Part shown: positions 1 through 6,682 of the stretch, piece after piece
Layout of the letters: every line of letters starts with the position of its first letter
How positions within the stretch are numbered: position 1 is the stretch's first letter
IMG/VR virus record: IMGVR_UViG_3300043313_000135
Coordinates: 1-39,491 of that record
Strand: one strand, 5' to 3'
Length of the DNA stretch: 39,491 bases
Source: a virus
The notes under the pieces: generated by a model
What the model saw: only the letters and a program-made list of their open reading frames with translations
What the model was told of the DNA's origin: nothing
Databases searched by the model: none
Made by a program: the position numbers and the translations under genes

Positions 1-761
1 GCGGCGTCACCCTCTTCGACGAAATGGACAACACGCTGTCGAACATCGCCGAGATCCTTGAATACCACGGGAAGCCGATGTTGCAGGTCCCGGCGAGCGT
101 GATCTACGGCGGGACGCTCCTGAAGGGCGCTGACCGGGCGATGGGGATCAGGCGGCCCGAAGACAAGGACATTGCCCGGTACATCACGTATGACGGTCAG
201 ATCGACGCGCAGCTTGCGGATCTCGATCGCCTGCTCGAACTCATCCTGCTCACCTGCGAGGTTCCGCGGACCTACTTCGGGATCGGCACCGACACGGCTC
301 CGGCTTCCGGCGTGTCTCTGAAGCTTCAGCTACAGAACTATCTGAAGAAGGCCGGACGGTATCAGCGGGCCGAGTCGATGCGCCTGCGGGCGCTCGTGCC
401 AATGGCGCTCAGGCTCGACGGGAAGGTCGACAAGGGGAAGCTCGTCGACATGATGCCGAAGATCACCCACGGCTCGCCGCTCCCGGCCGACGACGAGCAG
501 GAAGCCCGGATCGAGCAGGGCTTGTACGGGGCGGGTATGTCGTCGCTCGAACTGTCGCTACGGAAGCTGCGGCGCGTCCCGGCCGACGAGATCGACGAAG
601 AGATCGCCCGGATCGAAGACGAGAAGGCCGCGTCAGTGGCGGCGCTCCCGGCAGCCTTCGGGCAGAACGCCGGGGCGGATCCGAACGCCGACCCGACGAA
701 GCCCCCGAACTCGTCGACCGACCCGAACGCCGATCAGCGTGGCAAGCCGCCAGTCGCGTAG
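1..761 (+). CDS. Portal protein, C-terminal part (5' truncated by window edge)
   Basis: The reading frame is open from the window edge (first full codon at base 3) to the stop at 759-761, giving about 252 residues. The portal is the dodecameric ring at the capsid vertex through which DNA is packaged. The start (GVTLFDEMDNTLSNIAEI...) and the stretch LPADDEQEARIEQGLYGAGMSSLEL resemble the C-terminal half of SPP1-gp6-like siphophage portals: helical, then a tail with repeated NADP-type residues. The family is usually 450-500 residues, so about half is missing. TerS and TerL at the far end of the window supply the gene expected just upstream, which supports the call and a circular permutation. 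A methionine codon at 24 is internal, not the start. Confidence 0.8.
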   Translation, partial: GVTLFDEMDNTLSNIAEILEYHGKPMLQVPASVIYGGTLLKGADRAMGIRRPEDKDIARYITYDGQIDAQLADLDRLLELILLTCEVPRTYFGIGTDTAPASGVSLKLQLQNYLKKAGRYQRAESMRLRALVPMALRLDGKVDKGKLVDMMPKITHGSPLPADDEQEARIEQGLYGAGMSSLELSLRKLRRVPADEIDEEIARIEDEKAASVAALPAAFGQNAGADPNADPTKPPNSSTDPNADQRGKPPVA

Positions 762-1029
762 GGCCCCGCACCCGCCGATCGTCCTGATCGAGTGGCACGA
801 CTCGCAGACGATCGCGTCGAAGTGGACGGACCGTGACGAGGTCAGGAAGATCGCTCGGGAGTCGTGGCCGGAGGTCATCGTCAGCGTCGGCTTCCTGATC
901 GCGTCGACGAAGCGGTACGTCCTGATCTCGCTCGGGACGACGGAGAGCCCCGACGACGTCATGCACTCGATCTCGATCCCGCGGGCCTGCATCCGGAAGC
1001 TGACGATCCTGAAGGATGAAGTCAAGTAG
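739..1029 (+). CDS. Hypothetical protein, 96 aa
   Basis: It starts with GTG at 739 inside the end of the portal gene (23 nt overlap) and ends at TAG 1027-1029. That stop runs directly into the -35 region of the next promoter (TAG-GGGCTTGACA). The protein looks like a small soluble alpha/beta domain: a Trp- and charge-rich N-terminal half (WHDSQTIASKW), then hydrophobic strands (VIVSVGFLIAS, YVLISL) and a basic C-terminus. I do not recognise the family. Position suggests either an accessory to the head module or the first member of the small-gene cassette. Confidence 0.7.
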   Translation: MASRQSRRAPHPPIVLIEWHDSQTIASKWTDRDEVRKIARESWPEVIVSVGFLIASTKRYVLISLGTTESPDDVMHSISIPRACIRKLTILKDEVK

Positions 1030-1033
1030 GGGC

Positions 1034-1062
1034 TTGACAAGTAGCGCAGAAGCTTCTAGACT
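1034..1062 (+). promoter_or_regulatory. Promoter P1 (sigma70-like)
   Basis: TTGACA at 1034-1039, a 17-nt spacer and TAGACT at 1057-1062. The spacer holds the 10-nt palindrome AGAAGCTTCT. It reads into the gene at 1108 through the ACGGA hairpin leader. Confidence 0.85.
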
Positions 1063-1072
1063 GACGAAGTCA

Positions 1073-1087
1073 GGTCGACGGACGACC
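1073..1087 (+). promoter_or_regulatory. ACGGA-loop leader hairpin, copy 1
   Basis: Stem GGTCG/CGACC closes loop ACGGA. It begins about 4 nt after the predicted start site of P1 and is followed by the Shine-Dalgarno GAAGGAGAG before the ATG at 1108. It is one of seven copies with different stems and the same loop. Confidence 0.8.
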
Positions 1088-1107
1088 GGCAACGAAGGAG
1101 AGAAGCG

Positions 1108-1254
1108 ATGACAGAGAAGTGGATCCGGGAGCAGGCCGAAGCACTGAAGGTGAAGTGCCCGTACTGCAAGGCCGAGATCGGCGAGCCGTGCATCGTTCGC
1201 GGCAAGCCCGCCACCGTCTCCTTCCACAAGCCCCGCGGAAAGGCGGCCCGATGA
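1108..1254 (+). CDS. Small zinc-binding protein (phage zinc-finger type), 48 aa
   Basis: ATG at 1108 is preceded by a strong GAAGGAGAG. The residues VKCPYCKAEIGEPC form a CxxC knuckle, with a further Cys and a later His (VSFHKPRGK). This matches the short CPxC...G.PC...FH...R zinc-finger proteins common in actinobacterial phages, which are presumed to bind nucleic acid or protein; the exact role is unknown. First gene behind promoter P1; the stop overlaps the next start. Confidence 0.75.
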   Translation: MTEKWIREQAEALKVKCPYCKAEIGEPCIVRGKPATVSFHKPRGKAAR

Positions 1255-1409
1255 TGTTCGACGAGTTCGAGGACGAGCAGTACGAGATCGACCCCCCGCA
1301 CGCCTTCGCGGTCATGGAAGGTCAGCCTTGTGCTTGCGCGAGCCGCTACTACGGCGGGGACTGCGCTCACACGGCCCCCGAAGAGGGCGAGAGCGAGGAT
1401 CAGGCATGA
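1251..1409 (+). CDS. Small acidic Cys-containing protein, 52 aa
   Basis: The ATGATG start at 1251 overlaps the previous stop, and the product ends with a run of acidic residues. The middle (PCACASRYYGGDCAH) has three Cys and a His that could bind zinc. A longer in-frame start at 1119 lies inside the previous gene and gives a low-complexity Arg-rich extension, so 1251 is preferred. Function unknown. Confidence 0.65.
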   Translation: MMFDEFEDEQYEIDPPHAFAVMEGQPCACASRYYGGDCAHTAPEEGESEDQA

Positions 1410-1555
1410 AGGCCGATCCGACCCCGACTGCCGGGCCTTGCGTTCACTGTGGGGCCCGGCACGTCCCGCGGGAACTGACCCGGCTCGGGTACGCCTGCGT
1501 CAACGTTCACGCCTGCAACCGGCGAGCAATCGCCGCTAGTCAGGTTGGGGCTTGA
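1406..1555 (+). CDS. Small zinc-ribbon-like protein, 49 aa
   Basis: It starts at the ATG overlapping the previous stop (ATGA). PCVHCGARHVP is a zinc knuckle, and later Cys residues (YACVNVHACN) could complete a C4 site. The TGA stop at 1553-1555 lies inside the TTGACA of promoter P2, so gene end and promoter share bases. Function unknown; it is the third gene of the P1 transcript. Confidence 0.7.
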   Translation: MKADPTPTAGPCVHCGARHVPRELTRLGYACVNVHACNRRAIAASQVGA

Positions 1556-1580
1556 CAGCCCCGTAGCTTCGGAGTAACTT
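1552..1580 (+). promoter_or_regulatory. Promoter P2 (sigma70-like)
   Basis: TTGACA 1552-1557, a 17-nt spacer and TAACTT 1575-1580. The spacer has CCGTAGCTTCGG, an imperfect dyad like those in P1, P3 and P4. The -35 box overlaps the stop codon of the upstream gene. Confidence 0.85.
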
Positions 1581-1590
1581 CATCACATCA

Positions 1591-1607
1591 GCCCCGACGG
1601 ACGGGGC
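1591..1607 (+). promoter_or_regulatory. ACGGA-loop leader hairpin, copy 2
   Basis: Stem GCCCCG/CGGGGC (6 bp) with loop ACGGA, starting about 4 nt after the predicted start of the P2 transcript. Shine-Dalgarno GAAGGAGAG follows, then ATG at 1627. Confidence 0.85.
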
Positions 1608-1626
1608 GGAACGAAGGAGAGATCAG

Positions 1627-2211
1627 ATGTTCAAGAGCAGCACATGGACCGTCAAGCTCAGTGACAGCAGCCGCGTCAGCGTCGACGTCACCTATGACAC
1701 CGAAGGCGGCGACGTCAACGTCGACGTCATCGGCGACGAGTGGGTCGAGAAGCGCAAGGGCCGGATGGACGTCGAGCGCACGGCGATCGGCAACCGGGTC
1801 ATGTTCGCATCGGTCGGATCCCTGCTCGGAGACGTTCACGGCGAAGGCCGGACCGCGAAGCAGGCCGCCGAGAGCTACGGGTCAGCGGTCGCGCAGGCCG
1901 TCGTCGATCAGCGTCGTCGAATGGCGGCCGCGCAGAACGAGATCGACGCACTCGCGAAGAGCAGCCCGAAAGCGTTCGCTCAGGCGCTCGCCGACATGGA
2001 TGACGGCTCGATCGAGTCGAACACCGCGGCGCTCGTCGAGCGGACGAAGATGTACGCGGCCGAAGAGAAGCCGGAAGCCGAGCTAATCGAAGAACTGCTC
2101 GAAGAGATCGTCAGCGCGTGGCGGCAGTCGAGCCGAACGTCGGCGACCCCGGCCGAGCGCATGGCGATCGAGATCGTCAACCTGCGGGCCCGGAAGGCGG
2201 CTCAGGCATGA
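1627..2211 (+). CDS. Hypothetical protein, 194 aa
   Basis: First gene behind P2, with a strong GAAGGAGAG before the ATG. The N-terminal 60 residues alternate like beta strands (SSTWTVKLSDSSRVSVDVTYD), and the rest is helical and charged, rich in Ala, Glu and Arg, with a possible coiled coil around residues 75-150. No Cys pair, membrane segment or catalytic motif is visible. I do not recognise the family. It overlaps the next gene by ATGA. Confidence 0.75.
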   Translation: MFKSSTWTVKLSDSSRVSVDVTYDTEGGDVNVDVIGDEWVEKRKGRMDVERTAIGNRVMFASVGSLLGDVHGEGRTAKQAAESYGSAVAQAVVDQRRRMAAAQNEIDALAKSSPKAFAQALADMDDGSIESNTAALVERTKMYAAEEKPEAELIEELLEEIVSAWRQSSRTSATPAERMAIEIVNLRARKAAQA

Positions 2212-2402
2212 CGCTCGACGTCTGGATCGCGAAGTACGCGCTCTCTGCGCCGGACGAAGAGACTGCCCGGCTCTACATCACCCGCAAGGCGCTGCAGGAT
2301 GCCCCTACAGCGACCGTCGAGTTCGTCAAGGGCCCGACACGCGACAAGGGCCCGCGGGGCTACTGGCGGGCGACAGTCAAGCGAGATCGGAGCGCACGAT
2401 GA
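2208..2402 (+). CDS. Hypothetical protein, 64 aa
   Basis: Its ATG at 2208 overlaps the previous stop and its end overlaps the next start. Short mixed sequence (WIAKYALSAPDEETARLYITRKAL), then a basic C-terminus. No recognised motif. In-frame codons further upstream lie within the preceding gene and are not used. Confidence 0.65.
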   Translation: MTLDVWIAKYALSAPDEETARLYITRKALQDAPTATVEFVKGPTRDKGPRGYWRATVKRDRSAR

Positions 2403-2710
2403 CACGCCGACGGAAGTTCGATCCCGAGCAGGACGAACGCGACGAGCGGGCGATCTTCGCCGACTACAGCTTCGACCGGCTCGCGAAGGCCGCCGAGAAC
2501 GCCGAAGCTCTGGCAGCGACCTATCTCGCGAGCGCAGAGGCGGGCGAGCGGTATCGGGCTCACCTGACCGGCCGGGGCGCTCTGTGGTCGGCGACGTACC
2601 ACGTTCGTCGGGACAGGGAAGAAGCTGCGAAGTGGGCCCGTCGAGCCGAGATCCGGCGCGAGATCGCCGAGACGCGGCCGACGTGCGAGCTTCCGGGGGT
2701 CGAGTCGTGA
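2399..2710 (+). CDS. Hypothetical charged helical protein, 103 aa
   Basis: Starts at ATG 2399 in an ATGA overlap. Strongly charged and helical, with an Ala/Glu-rich central region (FDRLAKAAENAEALAATYLAS) and an Arg-rich second half. No membrane segment or catalytic motif seen. Function unknown; part of the P2 transcript. Confidence 0.65.
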   Translation: MTRRRKFDPEQDERDERAIFADYSFDRLAKAAENAEALAATYLASAEAGERYRAHLTGRGALWSATYHVRRDREEAAKWARRAEIRREIAETRPTCELPGVES

Positions 2711-2898
2711 CGACAGCGGCCGCCGACCGGCAGGAACGGCAGATTGCGCTGCGGGCCTTCCGGCGCGAGGCGTCAGCCCGTCGGGCGGCCCCGATCGACT
2801 GGTGGCTCATCCCGGAGATCCTCGTCAGTGTCGGCATCGCGCTCTGCCTGATCGTCCTGACCGCTGTCGTCACCGTCTACGTCGAGACGCTGTCGTGA
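2707..2898 (+). CDS. Small single-pass membrane protein, 63 aa
   Basis: GTG start at 2707 overlaps the previous stop. About 30 Arg/Ala-rich residues precede one hydrophobic segment (IPEILVSVGIALCLIVLTAV) near the C-terminus, which suggests a cytoplasmic basic N-terminus and one membrane span. Function unknown; an exclusion or host-membrane role is only a guess from context. Confidence 0.65.
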   Translation: MTTAAADRQERQIALRAFRREASARRAAPIDWWLIPEILVSVGIALCLIVLTAVVTVYVETLS

Positions 2899-2978
2899 AC
2901 CCCGACTTCGTGATCTTCGTCGTCTGCGTCCTGATCGGCGCGGCGCTGATGGGGGCGTTCCTGACTCGGGTCAGATAG
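2895..2978 (+). CDS. Very small membrane protein, 27 aa
   Basis: GTG at 2895 overlaps the previous stop. The product is essentially one membrane helix (FVIFVVCVLIGAALMGAFL) with a basic end. Its TAG stop is followed at once by the GGGCTTGACA of promoter P3, the same junction as at P1. Tight overlap and membrane character support a real gene despite its size. Confidence 0.55.
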   Translation: MNPDFVIFVVCVLIGAALMGAFLTRVR

Positions 2979-2982
2979 GGGC

Positions 2983-3012
2983 TTGACAAGCCCGAAGCTT
3001 CGGGGGTATCTT
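2983..3012 (+). promoter_or_regulatory. Promoter P3 (sigma70-like)
   Basis: TTGACA 2983-2988, an 18-nt spacer and TATCTT 3007-3012. The spacer contains the perfect 14-nt palindrome CCCGAAGCTTCGGG, the best example of the spacer dyad. Confidence 0.85.
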
Positions 3013-3019
3013 CCTTGTT

Positions 3020-3036
3020 GTCAGGACGGACCTGAC
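3020..3036 (+). promoter_or_regulatory. ACGGA-loop leader hairpin, copy 3
   Basis: Stem GTCAGG/CCTGAC (6 bp) and loop ACGGA, beginning about 1 nt after the predicted start of P3. Shine-Dalgarno AAGGAGAG follows, with ATG at 3054. Confidence 0.85.
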
Positions 3037-3053
3037 GCAGAAGGAGAGATCAG

Positions 3054-3563
3054 ATGAACACTCACAAGGAAGCCCACAAGCAGCACACTGGCCCGGCGAA
3101 GACGTTCGGATGCCCGTTCTGCCTGAACATTCAGCGGGCCGAGCGTGCCACACGGCGCGACGCTCTCGTGCTCGCGATCGTCAATCTCGAAGTCGCAGTC
3201 GACGACTACACGTTCGGCGTCTTCGTCAACGTGACGAACCCGGACCCGGAAGACGTTCCCGTCTCGACCCTGAAGGCAGCGGTCATCGCCGCGTCGACGG
3301 AAGTCGCGCATCAGATGAACATCGCCGACGTCACGCTCGTCTCGTCGGCCTACGCCGAAGTCGTCATCCCGTCCGAGATCCGCGCTCAGGCCGCGGACGC
3401 CGAGATCGCCGCTCTGCGGCACGCCCGGTCCGAGCGGGCCCGCAAGGCGCTCGCGCAGCCCGCGATCGTTCGCGACTGCTCGTGCTGCGGGATGAACTTC
3501 TACCGAACGGCCGACGGCGGATGCACCTTCTGCAACGGGAAGCAGGTGTGCTGCCGGAACTAG
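3054..3563 (+). CDS. Hypothetical protein with two Cys clusters, 169 aa
   Basis: Single gene behind P3. Near the N-terminus lies a CPFC pair (residues about 23-26). The C-terminal 35 residues hold a Cys-rich element (DCSCCGMNFYRTADGGCTFC, then QVCC) that could form one or two zinc sites. The central region is a mixed alpha/beta domain without recognised motif. The last gene of the cassette, it is followed by a GC-rich hairpin terminator before the MuF gene. Function unknown; zinc-dependent nucleic acid binding is a reasonable guess only. Confidence 0.7.
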   Translation: MNTHKEAHKQHTGPAKTFGCPFCLNIQRAERATRRDALVLAIVNLEVAVDDYTFGVFVNVTNPDPEDVPVSTLKAAVIAASTEVAHQMNIADVTLVSSAYAEVVIPSEIRAQAADAEIAALRHARSERARKALAQPAIVRDCSCCGMNFYRTADGGCTFCNGKQVCCRN

Positions 3564-3576
3564 GATCGACGGAGAC

Positions 3577-3608
3577 GGCCCCGGAAGCTCGAATAGGGCT
3601 CCGGGGCC
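3577..3608 (+). terminator. Hairpin terminator after the small-gene cassette
   Basis: GGCCCCGG pairs with CCGGGGCC across a 16-nt middle that can extend pairing partly, and is followed by TCTTC. The T-run is weak. The 78-nt gap 3564-3641 holds nothing else I can support apart from the GTG start of MuF. Confidence 0.55.
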
Positions 3609-3641
3609 TCTTCATGTCTGCCGGGGCGCTACGATGCCTTC

Positions 3642-5669
3642 GTGACGTTCTCAACGGCGATCAGACGCTCCCGGCGACCCGGCGAAGCGACGACCCCGCA
3701 GCCCGTGCAGGGCTCGGGCTCGGGGCAGGGCGAGGCGTATCAGCTTCAGTTCCTCACGGCCGAAGAGCGATCGACCGCAATCCTGATGGGCTACTTCGAG
3801 GATGCTCGGCTCGAACTAGAGAACTTCATCCGGACCGGCGACCTGTCACTCAGCGACGCGACGTACTACCGGCAGCTTCTCGACGAGACGAATCGGATCG
3901 CGACGAAGGTGAACGCTCAGGGGGCGACATGGACGTCGAGCGTCATCCCGGAGGGCTACTCGGCAGGCTGGCGCACTCACTCGCCGATCGTCGTCAATCA
4001 GGGGGCTCTGGAAGCTCTCAGTAAGTCGACGCTCGATCTCATCACGCAGACGTCGACCGGGATCCGGCAGGCCGTCCGGCAGACGATCGCTCAGGGGATC
4101 CTGCAGGGGCTCCCGGCCGATCAGGTCCGGCAGCGCATCATCGCGACCGGGATGACGAATATCCCCCACTGGCCGACGGTCGAGTACCGGGCCGGAGTCA
4201 TCGCCCGGACGGAGACGATGCGGGCGTACAACGCCGGGGCGACCGACGGCATGGTCGCGAACGGGGCCCGTTTCGCCGAGTGGATCGCGAGCCCGGACGA
4301 AGCGACCTGTCAGATCTGCCTGCCACGGGAAGGCAAGATCTACCGGATCGGGAACGTGGTCGACGACGTGCCGAACGACCCGTATCCGGGGGCGCAGCCG
4401 CTCCCGCATATCCCGGCGCATCCGCGCTGCCGCTGCACGACACGGGCCGTCTACCGCGGGCCCGATGGGAAGGTCATAAGCGCAACGGCGCAGCCTGAAG
4501 AGCCGAAGCTTCCGACCGACGCGATGGGCGGTCAGGATCCCCCGACGCTGCCCCCGGCCGCGGGTGATCTACGGAAGACGCTCGGGCAGACGAAGATCAG
4601 TGAGCAGGAGTGGCGCGACTACCACCTGACCGACCGGGACATTCTGAACCCCGGCACCGGGCAGCCGAACGAAGGGCTCGTCTTCAACCGGGACGCGGCG
4701 CGGGCGAAGATCGACCCGCTACGGACGCTCTGGCGGGGCATGGGGCGGCTCGACGACGACGCGATCCGGGCGATCTCGGCGTTCGGGAAGACGGCGAAGG
4801 CGCAGAACGAACTCTTCGACACGGTCCTGCAGCTTCGGTACGGGATCAAGCAGACAAGCTCTCGCGGATGGAGCCCGGAGCTTCGGAGGGTCACGCTCTC
4901 GGCGCTCGAACGACTGCGCGAGAAGTGGCCGCGCTACGTCGTCGACTCGCCGTTCTTGCACACGATCAACGCCGGGGCTCCGACCGGGCAGAAGATGAGC
5001 AGCAACGCGATCGCGGCGGCATGGCCGAGTGGTCACATCGGCGTGAACATGTCGCACATCGGGAAGTACCTGAACGGGCAGACGCTTCGAGCCGGGGCGG
5101 AAGTCAACGCGGCCGAAGAAGTGATGCTGCACGAAATGATGCACACGATCCACAACCGCTACGGGCTGTCCGAGACGATCCGGCACATCGGCGACTACCG
5201 GAACCCGACGCGGACGACGCTCTACGGGGCGCTCGAAGCGAACGCCGCGGAGGTCGCGGCCGAGTACCGGGCGATCATGCGCGGCACGCAGAAGGTCGTC
5301 GTCGGGGCGTTCAACGACCCCGTCGAGACGATCCTGAACCGGGTCACGAGCTACGAGAAGCTTCGGGTCGACCGGGTGCAGCAGCTAGAGTTCGCGAAGG
5401 CCCGCGGCGACAGTCAGCAGATCTGGTATTACGAGTCGAAGATCAAGGAACTCGACACCCTGATCGCGAAGATCAAGGTCGAAGCCGAGCAGGTCCGGGT
5501 CGCGATCGACGCAGGCGGCGACTTCTACCCGACGGAATACGCGAAGTCGGGGGGCTATGCTGAAGACTTCGCCGAGTCGGCGATGCTCTACTTCCTGAAC
5601 CCCGAGCACCTTCGGCGCACGAGCCCGGCCCGGTATGAGTTCTTCAGAACGAGGATCTTCGTCGAGTGA
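3642..5669 (+). CDS. MuF-type head morphogenesis protein fused to a C-terminal HExxH zincin-like domain, 675 aa
   Basis: GTG start at 3642. Residues about 130-280 are a Phage Mu gpF-like (minor head) domain, with the typical end: VIARTETMRAYNAG, then ATCQICLPREGKIY (C223, C226), then IPAHPRCRCTTR near 260. Such proteins associate with the portal inside the procapsid. Most stop soon after this domain; this one continues for almost 400 residues. The extension carries HEMMH at residues 497-501, a zinc metallopeptidase HExxH motif, and YAEDFAESAMLYFLNP with E641 and E645 as possible third zinc ligands, followed by P..YEFF. This pattern resembles lethal-factor-like or polymorphic-toxin zincins. 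Residues 500-640 include a helical Glu/Lys-rich stretch. It may be a capsid-maturation protease, an ejected effector or an enzyme relic. The motif is seen; the function is inferred. Confidence 0.85.
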   Translation: MTFSTAIRRSRRPGEATTPQPVQGSGSGQGEAYQLQFLTAEERSTAILMGYFEDARLELENFIRTGDLSLSDATYYRQLLDETNRIATKVNAQGATWTSSVIPEGYSAGWRTHSPIVVNQGALEALSKSTLDLITQTSTGIRQAVRQTIAQGILQGLPADQVRQRIIATGMTNIPHWPTVEYRAGVIARTETMRAYNAGATDGMVANGARFAEWIASPDEATCQICLPREGKIYRIGNVVDDVPNDPYPGAQPLPHIPAHPRCRCTTRAVYRGPDGKVISATAQPEEPKLPTDAMGGQDPPTLPPAAGDLRKTLGQTKISEQEWRDYHLTDRDILNPGTGQPNEGLVFNRDAARAKIDPLRTLWRGMGRLDDDAIRAISAFGKTAKAQNELFDTVLQLRYGIKQTSSRGWSPELRRVTLSALERLREKWPRYVVDSPFLHTINAGAPTGQKMSSNAIAAAWPSGHIGVNMSHIGKYLNGQTLRAGAEVNAAEEVMLHEMMHTIHNRYGLSETIRHIGDYRNPTRTTLYGALEANAAEVAAEYRAIMRGTQKVVVGAFNDPVETILNRVTSYEKLRVDRVQQLEFAKARGDSQQIWYYESKIKELDTLIAKIKVEAEQVRVAIDAGGDFYPTEYAKSGGYAEDFAESAMLYFLNPEHLRRTSPARYEFFRTRIFVE

Positions 5670-5917
5670 TCATCGCCTTCTTCAAGCTCGGCAACGTCGT
5701 GTGGGACGGCGAGAGCGCGATCGCCGACAGCGACGAGGCGCAGGCGGTCGTCGACCGCGCCTTCTCGAAGCCGCAGGAGGTCGTCGTGGCTCGGGTCGGC
5801 CCGGACGGCGAGCGGATCCGGGAGATCGTGCGGATCGCTCCCGGTTCGCCCGGCCATGCTCGGGCGGCGATCGCATCGCTGCGCGACGCTCAGATCATCG
5901 TTGACAGCGAGGCATGA
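5666..5917 (+). CDS. Hypothetical protein, 83 aa
   Basis: GTG at 5666 overlaps the MuF stop (GTGA). A small alpha/beta protein beginning MIIAFFKLGNVVWDG, with acidic and hydrophobic alternation and no Cys or membrane span. Its 3' end contains the TTGACA of the next candidate promoter. Family not recognised. Confidence 0.65.
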   Translation: MIIAFFKLGNVVWDGESAIADSDEAQAVVDRAFSKPQEVVVARVGPDGERIREIVRIAPGSPGHARAAIASLRDAQIIVDSEA

Positions 5918-5929
5918 CGAAGCTGTAAG
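5901..5929 (+). promoter_or_regulatory. Candidate promoter for scaffold and capsid genes
   Basis: TTGACA 5901-5906, a 17-nt spacer and TGTAAG 5924-5929 (4 of 6 to consensus). CGAAGC lies before the -10 box. The leader to the ATG at 6003 is about 70 nt and has no ACGGA hairpin, unlike the other promoters. Confidence 0.5.
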
Positions 5930-6002
5930 CTACGGACGTTCGCGGCCCGGCGCGTCTACCGGGAGATCGTGACGCCGACGGTACGGGCGGAAGGGAACTT
6001 CA

Positions 6003-6650
6003 ATGCTTCTCAGGTATCGACGCTCCGGACTCGACTCGATCATCGGGCCGCTTCACGAGACACCACCCCCCGCGGGCGGCGCTCCGACAGGCGATCCGGC
6101 ACCGGCACCGAACCCGGCTCCCGCTCCTGCTCCGGCAGGCGGCCCGGCACCGGCACCGCAGGATCGGGAAGGCTGGATCCCGCGAGAACGCTTCGATCAG
6201 GTGAACTCGGAATACACCCGCATGAAGCGGGCCGAAGACGAGCGGGCCGAGAAAGAGGCGAAGGCGCGGGGCGACTTCGAGGCGCTGCACAAGGCAGAGC
6301 AGGAGAAGACGGCGGCAGCAGAGGCGAAGGCGACCCGGATCGCTCGACGCGGCGCGTTCGTCGCACGGGCAGCCGGGAAGGTATCGGACGCCGAAGCGGC
6401 GTTCAAGCTGGCTGACGCCGACGGGATGCTCGCGGATCTCGAAGTCGATGACGACGGGAACGCAGACCCGAAGAAGGTCGACAAGATCGTCGACAGCCTG
6501 ATCGAGAAGTACGAGTTCCTGAAGGGCACCGGCAATACGCGCACCTTCGGAGACGCAGCGGGCGGCAACGGCGGGACACCGATCGACACGTCGAAGATGG
6601 GCGCGAACGATATGCTCCGGGCAGGCTACGCAGAGCCGAAGAGGCGGTAG
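6003..6650 (+). CDS. Capsid scaffolding protein, 215 aa
   Basis: Placed directly before the major capsid gene. Residues 20-57 are a low-complexity Pro/Ala/Gly linker. Residues about 60-130 are a charged coiled coil (EYTRMKRAEDERAEKEAKARGDFEALHKAEQEK), and the C-terminal part is acidic then Gly-rich. Length, composition and position are those of siphophage scaffolds, which template procapsid assembly and are then removed. No prohead protease domain is fused to it. Its start is supported by GGAAGGGAAC upstream of the ATG. Confidence 0.8.
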   Translation: MLLRYRRSGLDSIIGPLHETPPPAGGAPTGDPAPAPNPAPAPAPAGGPAPAPQDREGWIPRERFDQVNSEYTRMKRAEDERAEKEAKARGDFEALHKAEQEKTAAAEAKATRIARRGAFVARAAGKVSDAEAAFKLADADGMLADLEVDDDGNADPKKVDKIVDSLIEKYEFLKGTGNTRTFGDAAGGNGGTPIDTSKMGANDMLRAGYAEPKRR

Positions 6651-6653
6651 CTC

Positions 6654-6682
6654 GTTCGGGGCCCTATTGGGAGCTTCCGAAC
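6654..6682 (+). promoter_or_regulatory. Hairpin covering the ribosome-binding site of the major capsid gene
   Basis: GTTCGG at 6654-6659 pairs with CCGAAC at 6677-6682, which ends directly before the capsid ATG at 6683. Inside, CCC/GGG can form a second short stem around TATT. The Shine-Dalgarno GGGAG (6669-6673) is in the loop region. It could modulate capsid translation. Confidence 0.4.

Noticed and set aside
1119-1250. Upstream in-frame ATG extension of the 1251 gene
   Set aside because: Covers the zinc-finger gene in another frame and yields low-complexity sequence; the ATGATG at 1251 overlaps the previous stop as elsewhere in this genome.
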